A stretch of 42,880 nucleotides of DNA from a virus. The notes below the pieces were generated by a model. The model made no database searches and was not told the DNA's origin. It was given only the letters and a program-made list of their open reading frames with translations. Location: positions 1-42,880 of the IMG/VR virus record IMGVR_UViG_3300047362_000424; one strand, 5' to 3'. How positions within the stretch are numbered: position 1 is the first letter of the stretch; every line of letters starts with the position of its first letter. The position numbers and the translations under genes were made by a program. Positions 1-7,609 of this stretch are shown here, in pieces.

Positions 1-60
1 TTTTATACAATTAGCTACTCTTTTTTTATATAGCTGAATTGTTTCATTAGTTATTTCCAT
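1..60 (-). CDS. N-terminal fragment of a CDS cut by the window edge
   Basis: An ATG at 60-58 opens a frame that stays open for 20 codons to the left edge. A GGAG Shine-Dalgarno sequence lies at 68-71, seven bases upstream. The first residues read MEITNETIQLYKKR. The start lies inside the 3' end of the preceding 53-aa gene (14-nt overlap), as is common in this tightly packed operon. Too little is visible to assign a function. A competing ATG at 47-45 gives only 10 codons and was discarded. Confidence 0.5.
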   Translation of the reverse strand, partial: MEITNETIQLYKKRVANCIK

Positions 61-208
61 CTTCTTGCTCCTTAATATAATGATGTGGATATGCTTTTGG
101 TCTTTTTTCTTTAATCAATTCCATATAGGCTTCAGCTTCATTTTTGGTTGCAAATTGTGCTACTGCAACTTCATCATGAATACGTGGTATATAAATTATT
201 TGAAACAT
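47..208 (-). CDS. Small hypothetical protein (53 aa)
   Basis: Short ORF starting at the ATG at 208 with a clear AGGAG site 6 bases upstream, ending in TAA at 47-49. The product begins MFQIIYIPRIHDEVAVAQF and continues with a Glu/Lys-rich helix (AEAYMELIKEK) and a His-rich tail (AYPHHYIK). The pattern of a beta strand, a helix and a short basic tail resembles small phage proteins of unknown role. It lies 8 nt downstream of the 118-aa gene, has a possible promoter in that gene's last codons (226-254) and overlaps the next gene. No family recognised. Confidence 0.6.
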   Translation of the reverse strand: MFQIIYIPRIHDEVAVAQFATKNEAEAYMELIKEKRPKAYPHHYIKEQEDGNN

Positions 209-216
209 TTTTTCTC

Positions 217-573
217 CTATTTCCATTTATAATTTTCGTTAAAGTATTTGTCAACTTTGACCGGGTCTCCACCCTGCTCTTTACAAGACTTTATAAAATG
301 TTCTACTAGTTTACCTGCATATTCTCTATATGGAGGTATAGATTTATCCATAGCTTCTCGTACTACCGGTTGAGGTATATTTGCTATAATCATTGTAGGT
401 TGATCTAACAATCTCAAATAATCACCTGCCTTGCACATATCATTCTGTATCTTGTGTGCTTCAGGTGTAGGATCAAATTTCTTGTCATCTTCTTTTAGCA
501 ATCGCCTTGATTCATCTACTAAACGACACATTAATGTTCCAAAATAATTACCTGTTGTTATATCAAATTGCAT
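217..573 (-). CDS. Hypothetical protein (118 aa)
   Basis: Starts at the ATG at 573, which shares its A with the TAA stop of the preceding gene (TAATG coupling) and follows a purine-rich stretch. An ATG 18 nt further upstream is in frame but lacks a Shine-Dalgarno site. The product begins MQFDITTGNYFGTLMCRLVDESRRLL and is mixed helical, with no signal peptide or membrane segment. It ends VDKYFNENYKWK. No recognised domain. It is the penultimate complete gene of the ligase operon, so probably expressed early; that is inference from the promoter at 2555-2583. Confidence 0.75.
   Translation of the reverse strand: MQFDITTGNYFGTLMCRLVDESRRLLKEDDKKFDPTPEAHKIQNDMCKAGDYLRLLDQPTMIIANIPQPVVREAMDKSIPPYREYAGKLVEHFIKSCKEQGGDPVKVDKYFNENYKWK
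226..254 (-). promoter_or_regulatory. Possible early sigma70-type promoter in the end of the upstream gene
   Basis: On the minus strand: TTGACA at 254-249, a 17-bp spacer, TATAAA at 231-226. The predicted start is near 219, giving an 11-nt leader that still contains the AGGAG of the 53-aa gene. It overlaps the last codons of the 118-aa gene, so part of the match may be coding coincidence. The spacer length equals that of every other early promoter in the window. Confidence 0.5.
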
Positions 574-923
574 TAATCTTCTTTCTTCCATCTAAAGTCA
601 TCTGATGTCCATTCAGGGTCATCATAATATATTCCTTCGCTATCTTCATAAGGAACACATTCTTCTATTTTCTTTGTGCTATATAAATCTTGTGAATAGT
701 CTGTATTCCAATCATTAGCATATACTGATACTTCTTCGCCTTCATGGAATCCATCTTTCCATTCAATTTTTTCAATACCGCCTTCTTCTAATACAGCCTC
801 TTCAGCTTCATCTTTAGAATTAGCTACTACATCATACTCTACCCATATGTTATAGTTTTGTCTTATTCTATATTTCTTTTTACCAATATCCTGGTGTGGA
901 TTATCTTTGCTATAGTCTTTCAT
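573..923 (-). CDS. Acidic hypothetical protein (116 aa)
   Basis: ATG at 923 overlaps the TAA of the ligase gene (TAATG) and is preceded by a strong AGGGAGGA site. The protein is rich in Asp, Glu and Tyr, especially in its second half (EDSEGIYYDDPEW). The first 55 residues alternate in a strand-helix-strand manner: KKYRIRQNYNIWVEYDV, then a helix NSKDEAEEAVLEEG, then IEKIEW. That resembles small phage proteins with a DUF-type alpha/beta domain, but no family is recognised. Cytoplasmic, no signal peptide. Its position in the ligase operon suggests early expression. Confidence 0.8.
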   Translation of the reverse strand: MKDYSKDNPHQDIGKKKYRIRQNYNIWVEYDVVANSKDEAEEAVLEEGGIEKIEWKDGFHEGEEVSVYANDWNTDYSQDLYSTKKIEECVPYEDSEGIYYDDPEWTSDDFRWKKED

Positions 924-2035
924 TAGTCCTCCCTTTGTCCTTTTCCATAATCAACTATTACAGGAAATCTTGGAACACCATCTGGAGTATAATCAAAAAA
1001 TCTACAAGTAGCCCAGTCTGGAGCATCTTTAGATTCCCATAAAGCCTTTAATTGTGCTTGTTGTCCTCTTATACCACTTCCAAACTTTCTTCCATCTGGA
1101 AGTTCTAGCATAAACCTTTTTGCATATCCAGCCCAATTACCTGAGCCTTCTAACATTTCAACAACCTTATATTCTTCAGATTTGAACTCTTTTCTTTTTA
1201 GCAAGTTCTTACTTCTTTTGTTTTCATAAGGTGTATTATTTCTAACCATTTGTCCTTCGTAACCATTTTCCATATAATCACTATAACAAACATCAAGCTC
1301 TTCTTGTGTCTCACAAATATCTGTTCTTACAGGTCTAATAATATCTGATCTAAGAGACTTTAATACTTTAACTCTATCTACAAAATTAGCAGTAGGATTA
1401 TTACTATCAAAACAATCATATATATGATATTGTACCAACTCAGCACTTTCAGCAATCTCTTCTGGTCTACATTTTACTTTTCTAACAAGACTTGTAATTT
1501 TATTAAAATCTGCTTTTAATTCATGATTATAAAGTTCACCATCTATAATCATATTTGGATTATCTTCAATAAACTTTTTTAATGATTCAAGAATATGAGG
1601 ACAACTATTAATTGGCTTTCCAGCTCTAGTCCACATTCCATTTTTATCAACTACACATCTAATACCATCTAGCTTTGGCTGACTGTATCCACTACTTTGT
1701 GGTCTTTTAGTATAGTCATGTGCCAACATAGGCTTAAACTTTTCATAGCTATCAATTTTATTTACATCTGTAAAATATTCTTTTTCAGCTTTCTTATCCC
1801 ATAAAGCCTTTGCTTCTGCTTCTGCTTGTGTTAATGCAGTAGTGGCATTTACTTTGCCAACATTTTTAGGAGTGCTTAGGTTCCATTCACTGGTAACTTT
1901 TTGACCATCTTGTGTACCACTAATAGTTCTTGTACCAGCAGTATCACCTGTGTATCCATATTCAACTTCCCATATACGAACTTTACCTGTTGTATCTCTT
2001 TTATATAAAGTTTCTAGTTTTGTAATGTTTTCCAC
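923..2035 (-). CDS. ATP-dependent DNA ligase with N-terminal WGR-like domain
   Basis: Seals nicks in DNA using ATP through a covalent lysyl-AMP intermediate. Motif I is K121-L-D-G-I-R. Motif III reads IIDGELYNH at about 163-171. Motif IV is EGQMVRN near 261, and motif V is a basic stretch with EFKSEEYKVVE. A C-terminal OB-fold-like part follows (GSGIRGQQAQLKALW). The first 85 residues (KLETLYKRD, RIWEVEY, TISGTQDGQKVTSEW, STPKNVGKVNATT) look like the WGR domain seen in front of some phage ligases. At 370 aa it fits a small phage ligase. The start is GTG at 2035 with GGGGAG upstream and a TAGTG overlap with the previous gene. Likely role: joining Okazaki fragments and recombination nicks during phage replication. 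Confidence 0.95.
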   Translation of the reverse strand: MENITKLETLYKRDTTGKVRIWEVEYGYTGDTAGTRTISGTQDGQKVTSEWNLSTPKNVGKVNATTALTQAEAEAKALWDKKAEKEYFTDVNKIDSYEKFKPMLAHDYTKRPQSSGYSQPKLDGIRCVVDKNGMWTRAGKPINSCPHILESLKKFIEDNPNMIIDGELYNHELKADFNKITSLVRKVKCRPEEIAESAELVQYHIYDCFDSNNPTANFVDRVKVLKSLRSDIIRPVRTDICETQEELDVCYSDYMENGYEGQMVRNNTPYENKRSKNLLKRKEFKSEEYKVVEMLEGSGNWAGYAKRFMLELPDGRKFGSGIRGQQAQLKALWESKDAPDWATCRFFDYTPDGVPRFPVIVDYGKGQRED

Positions 2036-2298
2036 TAAACAATCTCCCCATAGTAATTTTTGTTATACCAAATATCTCCATTTGGTGTCTTAGCTGGACC
2101 GTGTACTGCATATTCCATTGGATCAGTATTAAATTTACTTTCCAGAATTTCGTGTGCTCTTTTAGCAGTCTTAAAAGGACCTGCTACAACATCACTTGAA
2201 ATAAGTTCAAATCCATCACCAGGTATATCTCCCCAATTCATTGAACTTACATAAAAACCTTTTTTAACCAAATATGGATTAATTTTAAAATGTCTCAT
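2035..2298 (-). CDS. Hypothetical protein (87 aa)
   Basis: ATG at 2298 overlaps the stop of the 75-aa gene (TAATG) with GGAGGC upstream, so the two genes are translationally coupled. The protein reads as an alpha/beta fold: FYVSSMNWGDIPGDGFELIS, then a helix GPFKTAKRAHEILESKF, then MEYAVHGPAKTPNGDIWYNKNYYG. That helix resembles the 'SNASKAAHEIL' kind of helix found in small T4-like phage proteins, but no named family is claimed. No membrane segment. Second gene of the ligase operon. Confidence 0.75.
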   Translation of the reverse strand: MRHFKINPYLVKKGFYVSSMNWGDIPGDGFELISSDVVAGPFKTAKRAHEILESKFNTDPMEYAVHGPAKTPNGDIWYNKNYYGEIV

Positions 2299-2525
2299 TA
2301 TTGTGCCTCCATATAAGTTTCAGTAATATCACCTTTTTCAATTAATTCATCTTGTATTTCTTGAGCAGTATAATCAGCAAATCCGCTTTCCTGTCTCCAA
2401 TCAATTTCATCTTCTATATTATGCATTCTCATAACGTCTTTTGTACCGATTCCACCTAAACCTAATTTAAGTTCGTTTAACTCTCCCCTTAAATCTTCCA
2501 TTTCCATTTGTTCTACTGTTTTCAT
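2298..2525 (-). CDS. Hypothetical protein (75 aa), first gene of the ligase operon
   Basis: ATG at 2525 with AAGGAGA upstream and a 23-nt leader from the promoter at 2555-2583. The protein is acidic and mostly helical (KTVEQMEMEDLRGELNELKLG), possibly a short coiled coil, ending DITETYMEAQ. No known domain. Its interest is positional. It is the first gene after a strong early-type promoter whose 45-bp sequence is repeated upstream of the AAA+ ATPase gene. Confidence 0.75.
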   Translation of the reverse strand: MKTVEQMEMEDLRGELNELKLGLGGIGTKDVMRMHNIEDEIDWRQESGFADYTAQEIQDELIEKGDITETYMEAQ

Positions 2526-2540
2526 ATATTCTCCTTTTTT

Positions 2541-2585
2541 CTAACTATACATATATAATAAGACATCTTGGTATAAAAGTCAACC
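2541..2585 (-). repeat. 45-bp dispersed repeat containing a promoter, copy 1
   Basis: Matches 37652-37696 at 43 of 45 positions. The only differences are C/T in the spacer (AGACATC against AGATATC on the plus strand) and T/G next to it. The -35, -10 and following bases are identical. It is the only long dispersed repeat noticed in the window. Confidence 0.9.
2555..2583 (-). promoter_or_regulatory. Early sigma70-type promoter (repeat copy 1)
   Basis: Minus strand: TTGACT at 2583-2578, 17-bp spacer, TATTAT at 2560-2555. Predicted +1 near 2548, 23 nt before the ATG at 2525. The surrounding 45 bp (2541-2585) are repeated at 37652-37696 with two differences. Confidence 0.85.
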
Positions 2586-2629
2586 AGAAAAAGAGAAAAA
2601 AATACCCTTATTTTATGCGATTTTTTGGA

Positions 2630-3733
2630 TTATTGCCAAGGAAATGTTTGAAATTTAGGTAGCATATCTTGTGGTTCAATATCATCTACCCATATTGGTT
2701 TTGGCTTGTATTGACCTTGTGGATCTACATATGCTATCATAACCTTTTTGCCAAGGTTATTTGTTTTTATTAAACTTATAAAATTATTCAATAATTGTAC
2801 TCTTGTTTTTAAACTGTAGTAAAACGCCGTAGCTTGATAATCAAATATATTGCTTAAATGTATATAAACGTTACCTACGTTATCAGCTATTGTTCTTACT
2901 AATTTTTCATTATCTTTAGTATTAAAGAAATCATGTTTGTAATAATTATATTCTATTCCAGGAAATTCAGAATCAAACCATAGATCAAAACCTTCTTGTT
3001 CATCTAGTAAGTATTGCATATCATTTTTCATCCTAGCACCACGTGTTATAAATGCTTCTTGATGTATACTAGGTGACATAGATTTAATTAATTTGTCTAC
3101 AAAACTTAAAACATCTTGTTGATGTCCATCCCATTCAGTAACCCAACGTTTTGCATTTATTAATGCTATGTTGCTTATATCTACAACATCTACATTTGTA
3201 CCTGCTCTAAAGTTTAAAGAAAATGGATACAGTATAGGATTTAATCCACCAGCACTTGTAATTAATTTTGTAAACTTAATATCTTTATCTGCTGACATAT
3301 AACGTCTAGCAAGATTTGCATTATCTGTATTTGCTACAAATGAAACTTGTAAATTTAACATATCAATTAATCTTGACATATTATTAGTATCTGGATTATT
3401 AAAGTCTAACACACCATCAAATGAACTAGGAAATATTACCGTACCAGTTTCTGCTTTTGATACCTCTGTCATAAACTGGCTAAAGTTAGGAAATACTTGT
3501 CCTTGCTTTATAACTAATACTCTTTTAAAACCATTTATGTCAGCTATATTTCTCAAGTCATCTACAGAGTCTCCAATGAATTGTTGTACTCCATAATCTT
3601 CTAATTGTTTATGATAATACTCAATTAAATTCTGAGAAAAGCCTTTCACAAAGCCATCTAGATCATCATGTAGGTGCCAACCTACACATATATCTAAACT
3701 GTGTGCTTTTAAATTTTTTAAATGTTCTCTCAT
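2630..3733 (-). CDS. Conserved-looking phage protein of unknown function (367 aa)
   Basis: The start is chosen as the ATG at 3733, which overlaps the TGA of the upstream gene (ATGA); the longer frame begins with TTG. No signal peptide or transmembrane segment. Readable blocks are VGWHLHDDLDGF near the N-terminus, then FKRVLVIKQGQVFPNF, then KLITSAGGLNPILYPFSLNF. These are followed by VDISNIALINAKRWVTEWDG (about 190-210) and GNVYIHLSNIFDYQATAFYY. The last two resemble a marine-phage family in which an aspartate-rich strand precedes a W-x-x-x-WDG helix, possibly a nucleotide- or SAM-binding fold. That is an impression, not a demonstrated domain. Last gene of the accessory cassette, followed by the promoter at 2555. 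Confidence 0.75.
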   Translation of the reverse strand: MREHLKNLKAHSLDICVGWHLHDDLDGFVKGFSQNLIEYYHKQLEDYGVQQFIGDSVDDLRNIADINGFKRVLVIKQGQVFPNFSQFMTEVSKAETGTVIFPSSFDGVLDFNNPDTNNMSRLIDMLNLQVSFVANTDNANLARRYMSADKDIKFTKLITSAGGLNPILYPFSLNFRAGTNVDVVDISNIALINAKRWVTEWDGHQQDVLSFVDKLIKSMSPSIHQEAFITRGARMKNDMQYLLDEQEGFDLWFDSEFPGIEYNYYKHDFFNTKDNEKLVRTIADNVGNVYIHLSNIFDYQATAFYYSLKTRVQLLNNFISLIKTNNLGKKVMIAYVDPQGQYKPKPIWVDDIEPQDMLPKFQTFPWQ

Positions 3734-4113
3734 TCGTCCCAATGCATTTTGTTATTTTTCTGCCTAGAATACTCTATTTTTAATTTTAACATTTCTGCTA
3801 CAGAAAATCTAAAGTTATATCTTTTAAAACTTACAGTTACATAACTTGCTGGTAAACGTGCTGGTCTAGGACCACAGTCATTGTAATACCACCAAATCTT
3901 ACCACAGTCTTTTGATTGCATACCTTGTATGCCATCTTCTGTTTTCCATTTAGCAAGTATTTCTTCAAATTGATCTTGTGTTACTGCAAAATTTGTAACT
4001 ATGTAATCAGTAATTTTAAAAGATACTTTTACTTTCTTTTCTTCTTTAAAAAGATATATTTTAATTAAATCAGAAAATAAAACTACGTTGTTATGATCTA
4101 AGATTGTATTCAT
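3730..4113 (-). CDS. Hypothetical protein (127 aa)
   Basis: The ATG at 4113 lies inside the end of the preceding gene (23-nt overlap) and the stop overlaps the next start by ATGA. The sequence alternates basic strands and aromatic segments: KVKVSFKITDYIVTNF, then KIWWYYNDCGPRPARLP, then YVTVSFKRYNFRF. It ends in a Lys/Asn-rich tail. It has two cysteines but no clear metal motif. No domain recognised. The tight overlaps on both sides suggest expression together with its neighbours. Confidence 0.7.
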   Translation of the reverse strand: MNTILDHNNVVLFSDLIKIYLFKEEKKVKVSFKITDYIVTNFAVTQDQFEEILAKWKTEDGIQGMQSKDCGKIWWYYNDCGPRPARLPASYVTVSFKRYNFRFSVAEMLKLKIEYSRQKNNKMHWDE

Positions 4114-4843
4114 TTGTTAACTCTGTTGCTACTGTTTCATCAATCTCTTGATGAGTTTGAAAATCTTCATAATATTGATTTATCCAATTTTGATCTGGTG
4201 CATCAATACCTATAGTTTTCCATAATGTATCTAAACCTTCTAGTGTTGTCCATTGACTTTGTTTAAGAATAATATCTCCTTCACACTCGTCAATAAGATT
4301 GTTATAAGCCTTTTTAGATTGAAACTTATCTACTACTTCTTTTACTCCAGGCCATGCATGACTATCTGTACTATTATTATTATTTTTTGAGTCTAACATA
4401 AGAGTATTATATTCTCTTGCCGCCCAATGTACTACGTTTCCATCCCATTCGTCTATAGCAGTTCTAATCATAATAACAGGAAGTTCTCTACTCCACTTCC
4501 AAATGTCTTTATAATTTTGGGCGTGTAATAGTACTGCAATACTTTTATTATTAATTAAGTTTAATAGTCCATCTAATTGTGGTACTGTAATTTCCATGGT
4601 GTTTCTTATGTTGTAATTGTAATATTGACTGTCACCTCCTTCTATATTCCAATAATCATCATGTACTCTTATTTTACCTAAGATACCAGGTTCGTGATCT
4701 ATAGATTTGCCGTCAAGTTCATATGAAGCCCAATGTTCTCCTGCTTGACTTGTGCCATGTAGATTTGGACTGTTGTTTAGCAAATAAGGTACTTCCATTT
4801 GACTAAGACAGCTATGACTGCATACTAGATATAATGTGTTCAT
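4091..4843 (-). CDS. Hypothetical protein (250 aa), possibly sulfotransferase-like
   Basis: ATG at 4843. The N-terminus LYLVCSHSCLSQMEVPYLLNN has the layout of a strand, a loop and a helix. Further on come ITVPQLDGLLNLI, then SIAVLLHAQNYKDIWKWSRELPVIMIRTAIDEWDGNVVHWAAREYN. The C-terminal part contains NLIDECEGDIILKQSQWTTL, then LDTLWKTIGI. The central 'V-I-M-I-R' strand followed by an acidic loop, and the C-terminal strand-helix unit, resemble the organisation of the two paralogues at 6881-8291. That similarity is by eye and weak. No signal peptide. Function unknown. Confidence 0.7.
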   Translation of the reverse strand: MNTLYLVCSHSCLSQMEVPYLLNNSPNLHGTSQAGEHWASYELDGKSIDHEPGILGKIRVHDDYWNIEGGDSQYYNYNIRNTMEITVPQLDGLLNLINNKSIAVLLHAQNYKDIWKWSRELPVIMIRTAIDEWDGNVVHWAAREYNTLMLDSKNNNNSTDSHAWPGVKEVVDKFQSKKAYNNLIDECEGDIILKQSQWTTLEGLDTLWKTIGIDAPDQNWINQYYEDFQTHQEIDETVATELTNEYNLRS

Positions 4844-4844
4844 T

Positions 4845-5096
4845 CTATTCCTTTGTTAATTTTCTTTTTTCTCTAATGGCTTCTTGTAAATCAAGTATTT
4901 GTTCGTTTTCTATTAGTCTGATAATAGTTTCAGTTACGCCAATGTCTTGTTGTATCATACCTAATTTAGCCATTAGTTTTTCAAGCTCTACAGTATAAAA
5001 CTTTAATTCTTTTTTCTTTCGGTCACGTTGATCATAGATATCGGTAATATCTATTATTAATTTAGTTGACTTTGAGTTGTGTCCTATTAAACTCAT
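4845..5096 (-). CDS. Small coiled-coil protein (83 aa)
   Basis: The start is placed at the ATG at 5096, six bases after a GGAG; a GTG 12 nt upstream is in frame but badly placed. After a short N-terminal MSLIGHNSK segment the protein is almost entirely helical. A heptad-like pattern (KKKELKFYTVELEKLMAKLGMIQQDIGVTE) suggests a coiled coil. Ends Lys-rich. No enzymatic motif. It is followed by a 1-nt gap to the next gene. Confidence 0.7.
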   Translation of the reverse strand: MSLIGHNSKSTKLIIDITDIYDQRDRKKKELKFYTVELEKLMAKLGMIQQDIGVTETIIRLIENEQILDLQEAIREKRKLTKE

Positions 5097-5106
5097 CTTA
5101 CTCTCC

Positions 5107-5185
5107 ACTAAATAGGTTTTTCCGATGGCTTTAGTCCTATAGGATTTTCAATCCCGGGCCAAGATAACCTACTATACTATTTAGT
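5107..5185. repeat. Inverted repeat enclosing the 5097-5180 gap
   Basis: ACTAAATAG at 5107-5115 is the reverse complement of CTATTTAGT at 5177-5185. Inside lies the palindrome TCCTATAGGA (5135-5144). The gap carries a minus-strand open stretch reading WPGIENPIGLKPSEKPI before a TAG, but with no start codon. Confidence 0.5.
5178..5185 (-). promoter_or_regulatory. Weak candidate late promoter (ACTAAATA variant)
   Basis: Minus strand ACTAAATA followed by GTATAG. It differs from the ATAAATA octamers elsewhere by one base and matches the variant on the plus strand at 32035-32042. It overlaps the stop codon of the 2OG-oxygenase gene and would serve the genes from 5096 leftward. Confidence 0.3.
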
Positions 5186-5900
5186 TAAACTCTTTAGCCG
5201 TAAATATACTATAACCTATCTTATGAGTTATACCTTCAGCTACAAAGTTTGATGCAGAATGTATTCTACCCATATCAAATATAATAGCATTTCCTGGTAC
5301 CCATGGAATTACTTTTTCTACAGTTAAACCATGTAATGACTCATAAGGTAAATGACTCAAGTACTTTTGATGTATTTCTTTGTCAAAAGGTTTATCAGTA
5401 TAATTAATGATATTTGAATAATCAGTTAAACTTTTATTGTAATAGCTTTCAGGTACCGGATCGTATCCTCTAAATAATTTAACAGGACCATCTAAATATG
5501 CTTGATCAAATGTTACAAAATTTGTTTGCTTACTTATTTCTAAAGGTAATACCAAAGTTTTATATATAGGATAAATTTTTTCTTCATAGTCGTCATTGTG
5601 TGCAATATGAGGTTTTTCAACTCTAAATATATTACTACCCCATACATAACAATTTGATCCTAAAATATCCCATACTAACTCTTGAACTGGATTAAACCAT
5701 TCTTGTTTCTCGTCTCTATCTGGACTATAATTCATTACAACAGGTCCTTGTGATCCTGATTGTTTATATTTTATAATTTTTTCAGATCCACGAAAATACT
5801 CTAACAAATATTCAATCATTGACGGTGTAACTGCACCAACTAGATACTTAGAAGGTTTATATCTGTCTAATATTTTTTCTTTATCTTCTTGCGTTCTCAT
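5181..5900 (-). CDS. 2-oxoglutarate/Fe(II)-dependent oxygenase-like protein
   Basis: Predicted double-stranded beta-helix dioxygenase of the prolyl-hydroxylase type. The iron-binding signature is visible. H101-N-D103 lies in KPHIAHNDDYEEK, and the distal histidine is H214 in AIIFDMGRIHSASNF. About 13 residues later GITHKIGYSIF supplies a basic residue that could bind 2-oxoglutarate. The 239-aa length fits phage members of this family. The start is the ATG at 5900 (TAATG overlap with the upstream gene, AGGAG seven bases before); an ATG two codons earlier is too close to the site. The substrate is unknown. Such enzymes are common in marine T4-like phages and are proposed to modify proteins, nucleotides or bases. 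Confidence 0.75.
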   Translation of the reverse strand: MRTQEDKEKILDRYKPSKYLVGAVTPSMIEYLLEYFRGSEKIIKYKQSGSQGPVVMNYSPDRDEKQEWFNPVQELVWDILGSNCYVWGSNIFRVEKPHIAHNDDYEEKIYPIYKTLVLPLEISKQTNFVTFDQAYLDGPVKLFRGYDPVPESYYNKSLTDYSNIINYTDKPFDKEIHQKYLSHLPYESLHGLTVEKVIPWVPGNAIIFDMGRIHSASNFVAEGITHKIGYSIFTAKEFN

Positions 5901-6109
5901 TACCATACTCCTAACACTTTACCATTACCTGCTATAATAAAAATACAAGTAACAATGTGTAGTACTATCCAAAACGTTCTTGCTATTAATGCTTTCTTTA
6001 CATCAGTTTGTCTAATAGGAAGGAACTCTGGCTTGTCTTCATCATTGAGCCCAATTGGCATACCAACTGTCCTTGCCCAAGTTTTAAGCCAACGTCGTTG
6101 CCCACTCAC
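5900..6109 (-). CDS. Small single-pass membrane protein (69 aa)
   Basis: The start is taken as GTG at 6109, overlapping the TGA of the reductase gene (GTGA). A longer frame runs back into the reductase gene and is Arg-rich shadow coding. An alternative start is the ATG 15 codons later, which has AAGGA upstream. The soluble N-terminal half (WLKTWARTVGMPIGLNDEDKPEFLPIRQ) is followed by one hydrophobic helix (FWIVLHIVTCIFIIAG). Its coupling to the flavin reductase suggests a membrane partner or anchor; this is inference only. Confidence 0.6.
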   Translation of the reverse strand: MSGQRRWLKTWARTVGMPIGLNDEDKPEFLPIRQTDVKKALIARTFWIVLHIVTCIFIIAGNGKVLGVW

Positions 6110-6888
6110 CCTACAAACGCCTTTTCTAGTACATAACTTCCTGGCTCCTTCATGGTGCCTTCTGTGAATCCTCGATCTTCTAAGAATTCTTTTAATTCTA
6201 AATTCATAGGCATTGAACCGCAAATCATGACTCTATCGTTTTCCGCATCTAACGGTTCTAGCCCTAGTTTCTTTTGAATCTTACCTTCGTATAGTGCGGT
6301 TGTAACTCGTCCTTCGTTTTCACTTTCCTCACGTGTAGTGGTCATATATGTACAAAGTTTGTTTTGTGTTATCTGTCCATATATTGGATCATCGTTCAAC
6401 CCTTCTAAATATTCTTTAAAAGGTAGTTCTTTTAAATTTCTTGCTCCCCATACTATAATAACCTTTTCATAATGTTTATAAGTATCTAATCCTCTAGCAA
6501 TACTCATAAATGGTGCTATACCAGTACCTGTAGCCATCAAGTATAAGTTACGTCCAGGTAACATATTTTGATTAATTAATGTTCCTGTACTTTTTGTATT
6601 TACTTCAATTTCGTCACCAATTTTAATATCTTTTAACTTACTAGTTAGTGGTCCATCTGGAATTTTAATACTATAAAACTCTAAATGCTCTTGATGATTA
6701 GGGCTTACTACACTATAAGCTCTCATGATGGGTTTATTTCTTTGTAATTTTTCTGACCAATTATCTAACCCTACCATCATAAACTCACCATCAATGAATC
6801 TAGTTCCTGGGTCTCTTGTAGTCTTAAAATAAAACAATGTGTCAGTATAATGTTTTACTTCTAATACTCTTTCTTTTATTTTAGCCAT
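6106..6888 (-). CDS. Ferredoxin/flavodoxin-NADP+ reductase-like flavoprotein
   Basis: Transfers electrons between NADPH and ferredoxin or flavodoxin using FAD. At 260 aa it matches the bacterial Fpr type. The FAD-binding R56-AYS motif is followed by VVSP. The NADP-binding GTGIAPF lies at 121-127. The C-terminal CGSMPMN (about 223-229) is the usual C-G-S/D motif, and the end YVLEKAFVG is typical of bacterial Fpr enzymes. ATG at 6888 overlaps the previous gene by 8 nt. No ferredoxin gene is visible in this window, so it may use a host partner. Possible roles are electron supply for the Fe(II) oxygenase next door or for maintaining the NrdB di-iron radical site; both are inference. Likely an auxiliary metabolic gene. 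Confidence 0.9.
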   Translation of the reverse strand: MAKIKERVLEVKHYTDTLFYFKTTRDPGTRFIDGEFMMVGLDNWSEKLQRNKPIMRAYSVVSPNHQEHLEFYSIKIPDGPLTSKLKDIKIGDEIEVNTKSTGTLINQNMLPGRNLYLMATGTGIAPFMSIARGLDTYKHYEKVIIVWGARNLKELPFKEYLEGLNDDPIYGQITQNKLCTYMTTTREESENEGRVTTALYEGKIQKKLGLEPLDAENDRVMICGSMPMNLELKEFLEDRGFTEGTMKEPGSYVLEKAFVG

Positions 6889-7609
6889 CGTATACGTCCA
6901 TTTTATCCTTAATTAATTCTTTCCAATTTCTTAATGGGGCTGAATTTAATGCTTTAGCAACTTTACTGTATTCTTCATCATCGTAATCAAACATTAATTT
7001 TCCTATGTCAACAGTACATACCGGACAATATTTTTTAATCATTTCAGTTTGAACCCGTTGCTCTTGTAGGTTGTCTTCTAATAATAATTTATTCTTTAAT
7101 TCACCGTACGGTCTTAATTTATTTGCTCTTTTAATTATCTTTCTAAAATGCTGAGGATCTCTAGCATCTAACAGATACAAACAATCTGGTCTTACTTTAT
7201 CTAATATTTGTTCAAAACCGCCTTCCTTAATAGCTTCTTTTACATTATGTAATAAGTTTGGTTTACAAGCAATCTTAGTAAAATTTGTTACATTTTTAAG
7301 TCTTCTTTTTTCTTTACTAGCAGTTATATATGAATGTATAACGTGTTGTTCCCAATCTCTGGTATCATCATTTGAATGTAAATGAGATGTATGCCTAGAT
7401 TTTCCTTTTATTACTTTCCAAAGATTATGTTGCTCTATTGAATAGTGTAGAGGCTTATCAGTTTTTTGCCCCCAAAATTTATCTATCATTCTATCTCTAC
7501 CCCAACATTGGGAATCTAAAAATCCATCATGTTGAGACATAAACCACAAAAACATATTACCACTCATACAGGCTGTATGCATAAGTAAATGACATTCTAC
7601 TTTATTCAC
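6881..7609 (-). CDS. Tandem paralogue A, possible sulfotransferase-like protein (242 aa)
   Basis: Starts at GTG 7609 (8-nt overlap with paralogue B, AGGA about nine bases upstream). N-terminus VECHLLMHTACMSGNMFLWF aligns with IECHLCVHSQGYYGNLFTWF of the next gene. The C-terminal DIGKLMFDYDDEEY and NSAPLRNWKELI align with DVDGLLFKYDIEQY and KSGPIDNWNYKL. The layout is a strand, a glycine loop and a helix at the start. A strand with CLYLLDARDPQHF lies in the middle, and an acidic LMFDYD element followed by a helix at the end. This recalls the sulfotransferase fold, but the P-loop lacks the usual SGTT. Function unproven. It sits directly upstream of the reductase gene. Confidence 0.75.
   Translation of the reverse strand: MNKVECHLLMHTACMSGNMFLWFMSQHDGFLDSQCWGRDRMIDKFWGQKTDKPLHYSIEQHNLWKVIKGKSRHTSHLHSNDDTRDWEQHVIHSYITASKEKRRLKNVTNFTKIACKPNLLHNVKEAIKEGGFEQILDKVRPDCLYLLDARDPQHFRKIIKRANKLRPYGELKNKLLLEDNLQEQRVQTEMIKKYCPVCTVDIGKLMFDYDDEEYSKVAKALNSAPLRNWKELIKDKMDVYDG

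Noticed and set aside
2586-2629. Terminator after the 367-aa gene
   Set aside because: There is a T-rich tail but only a weak A/T stem; not convincing.
6110-6223. Longer, Arg-rich start of the small membrane protein gene
   Set aside because: It overlaps the reductase gene in another frame and reads as out-of-frame coding; a GTG or ATG after the reductase stop fits better.
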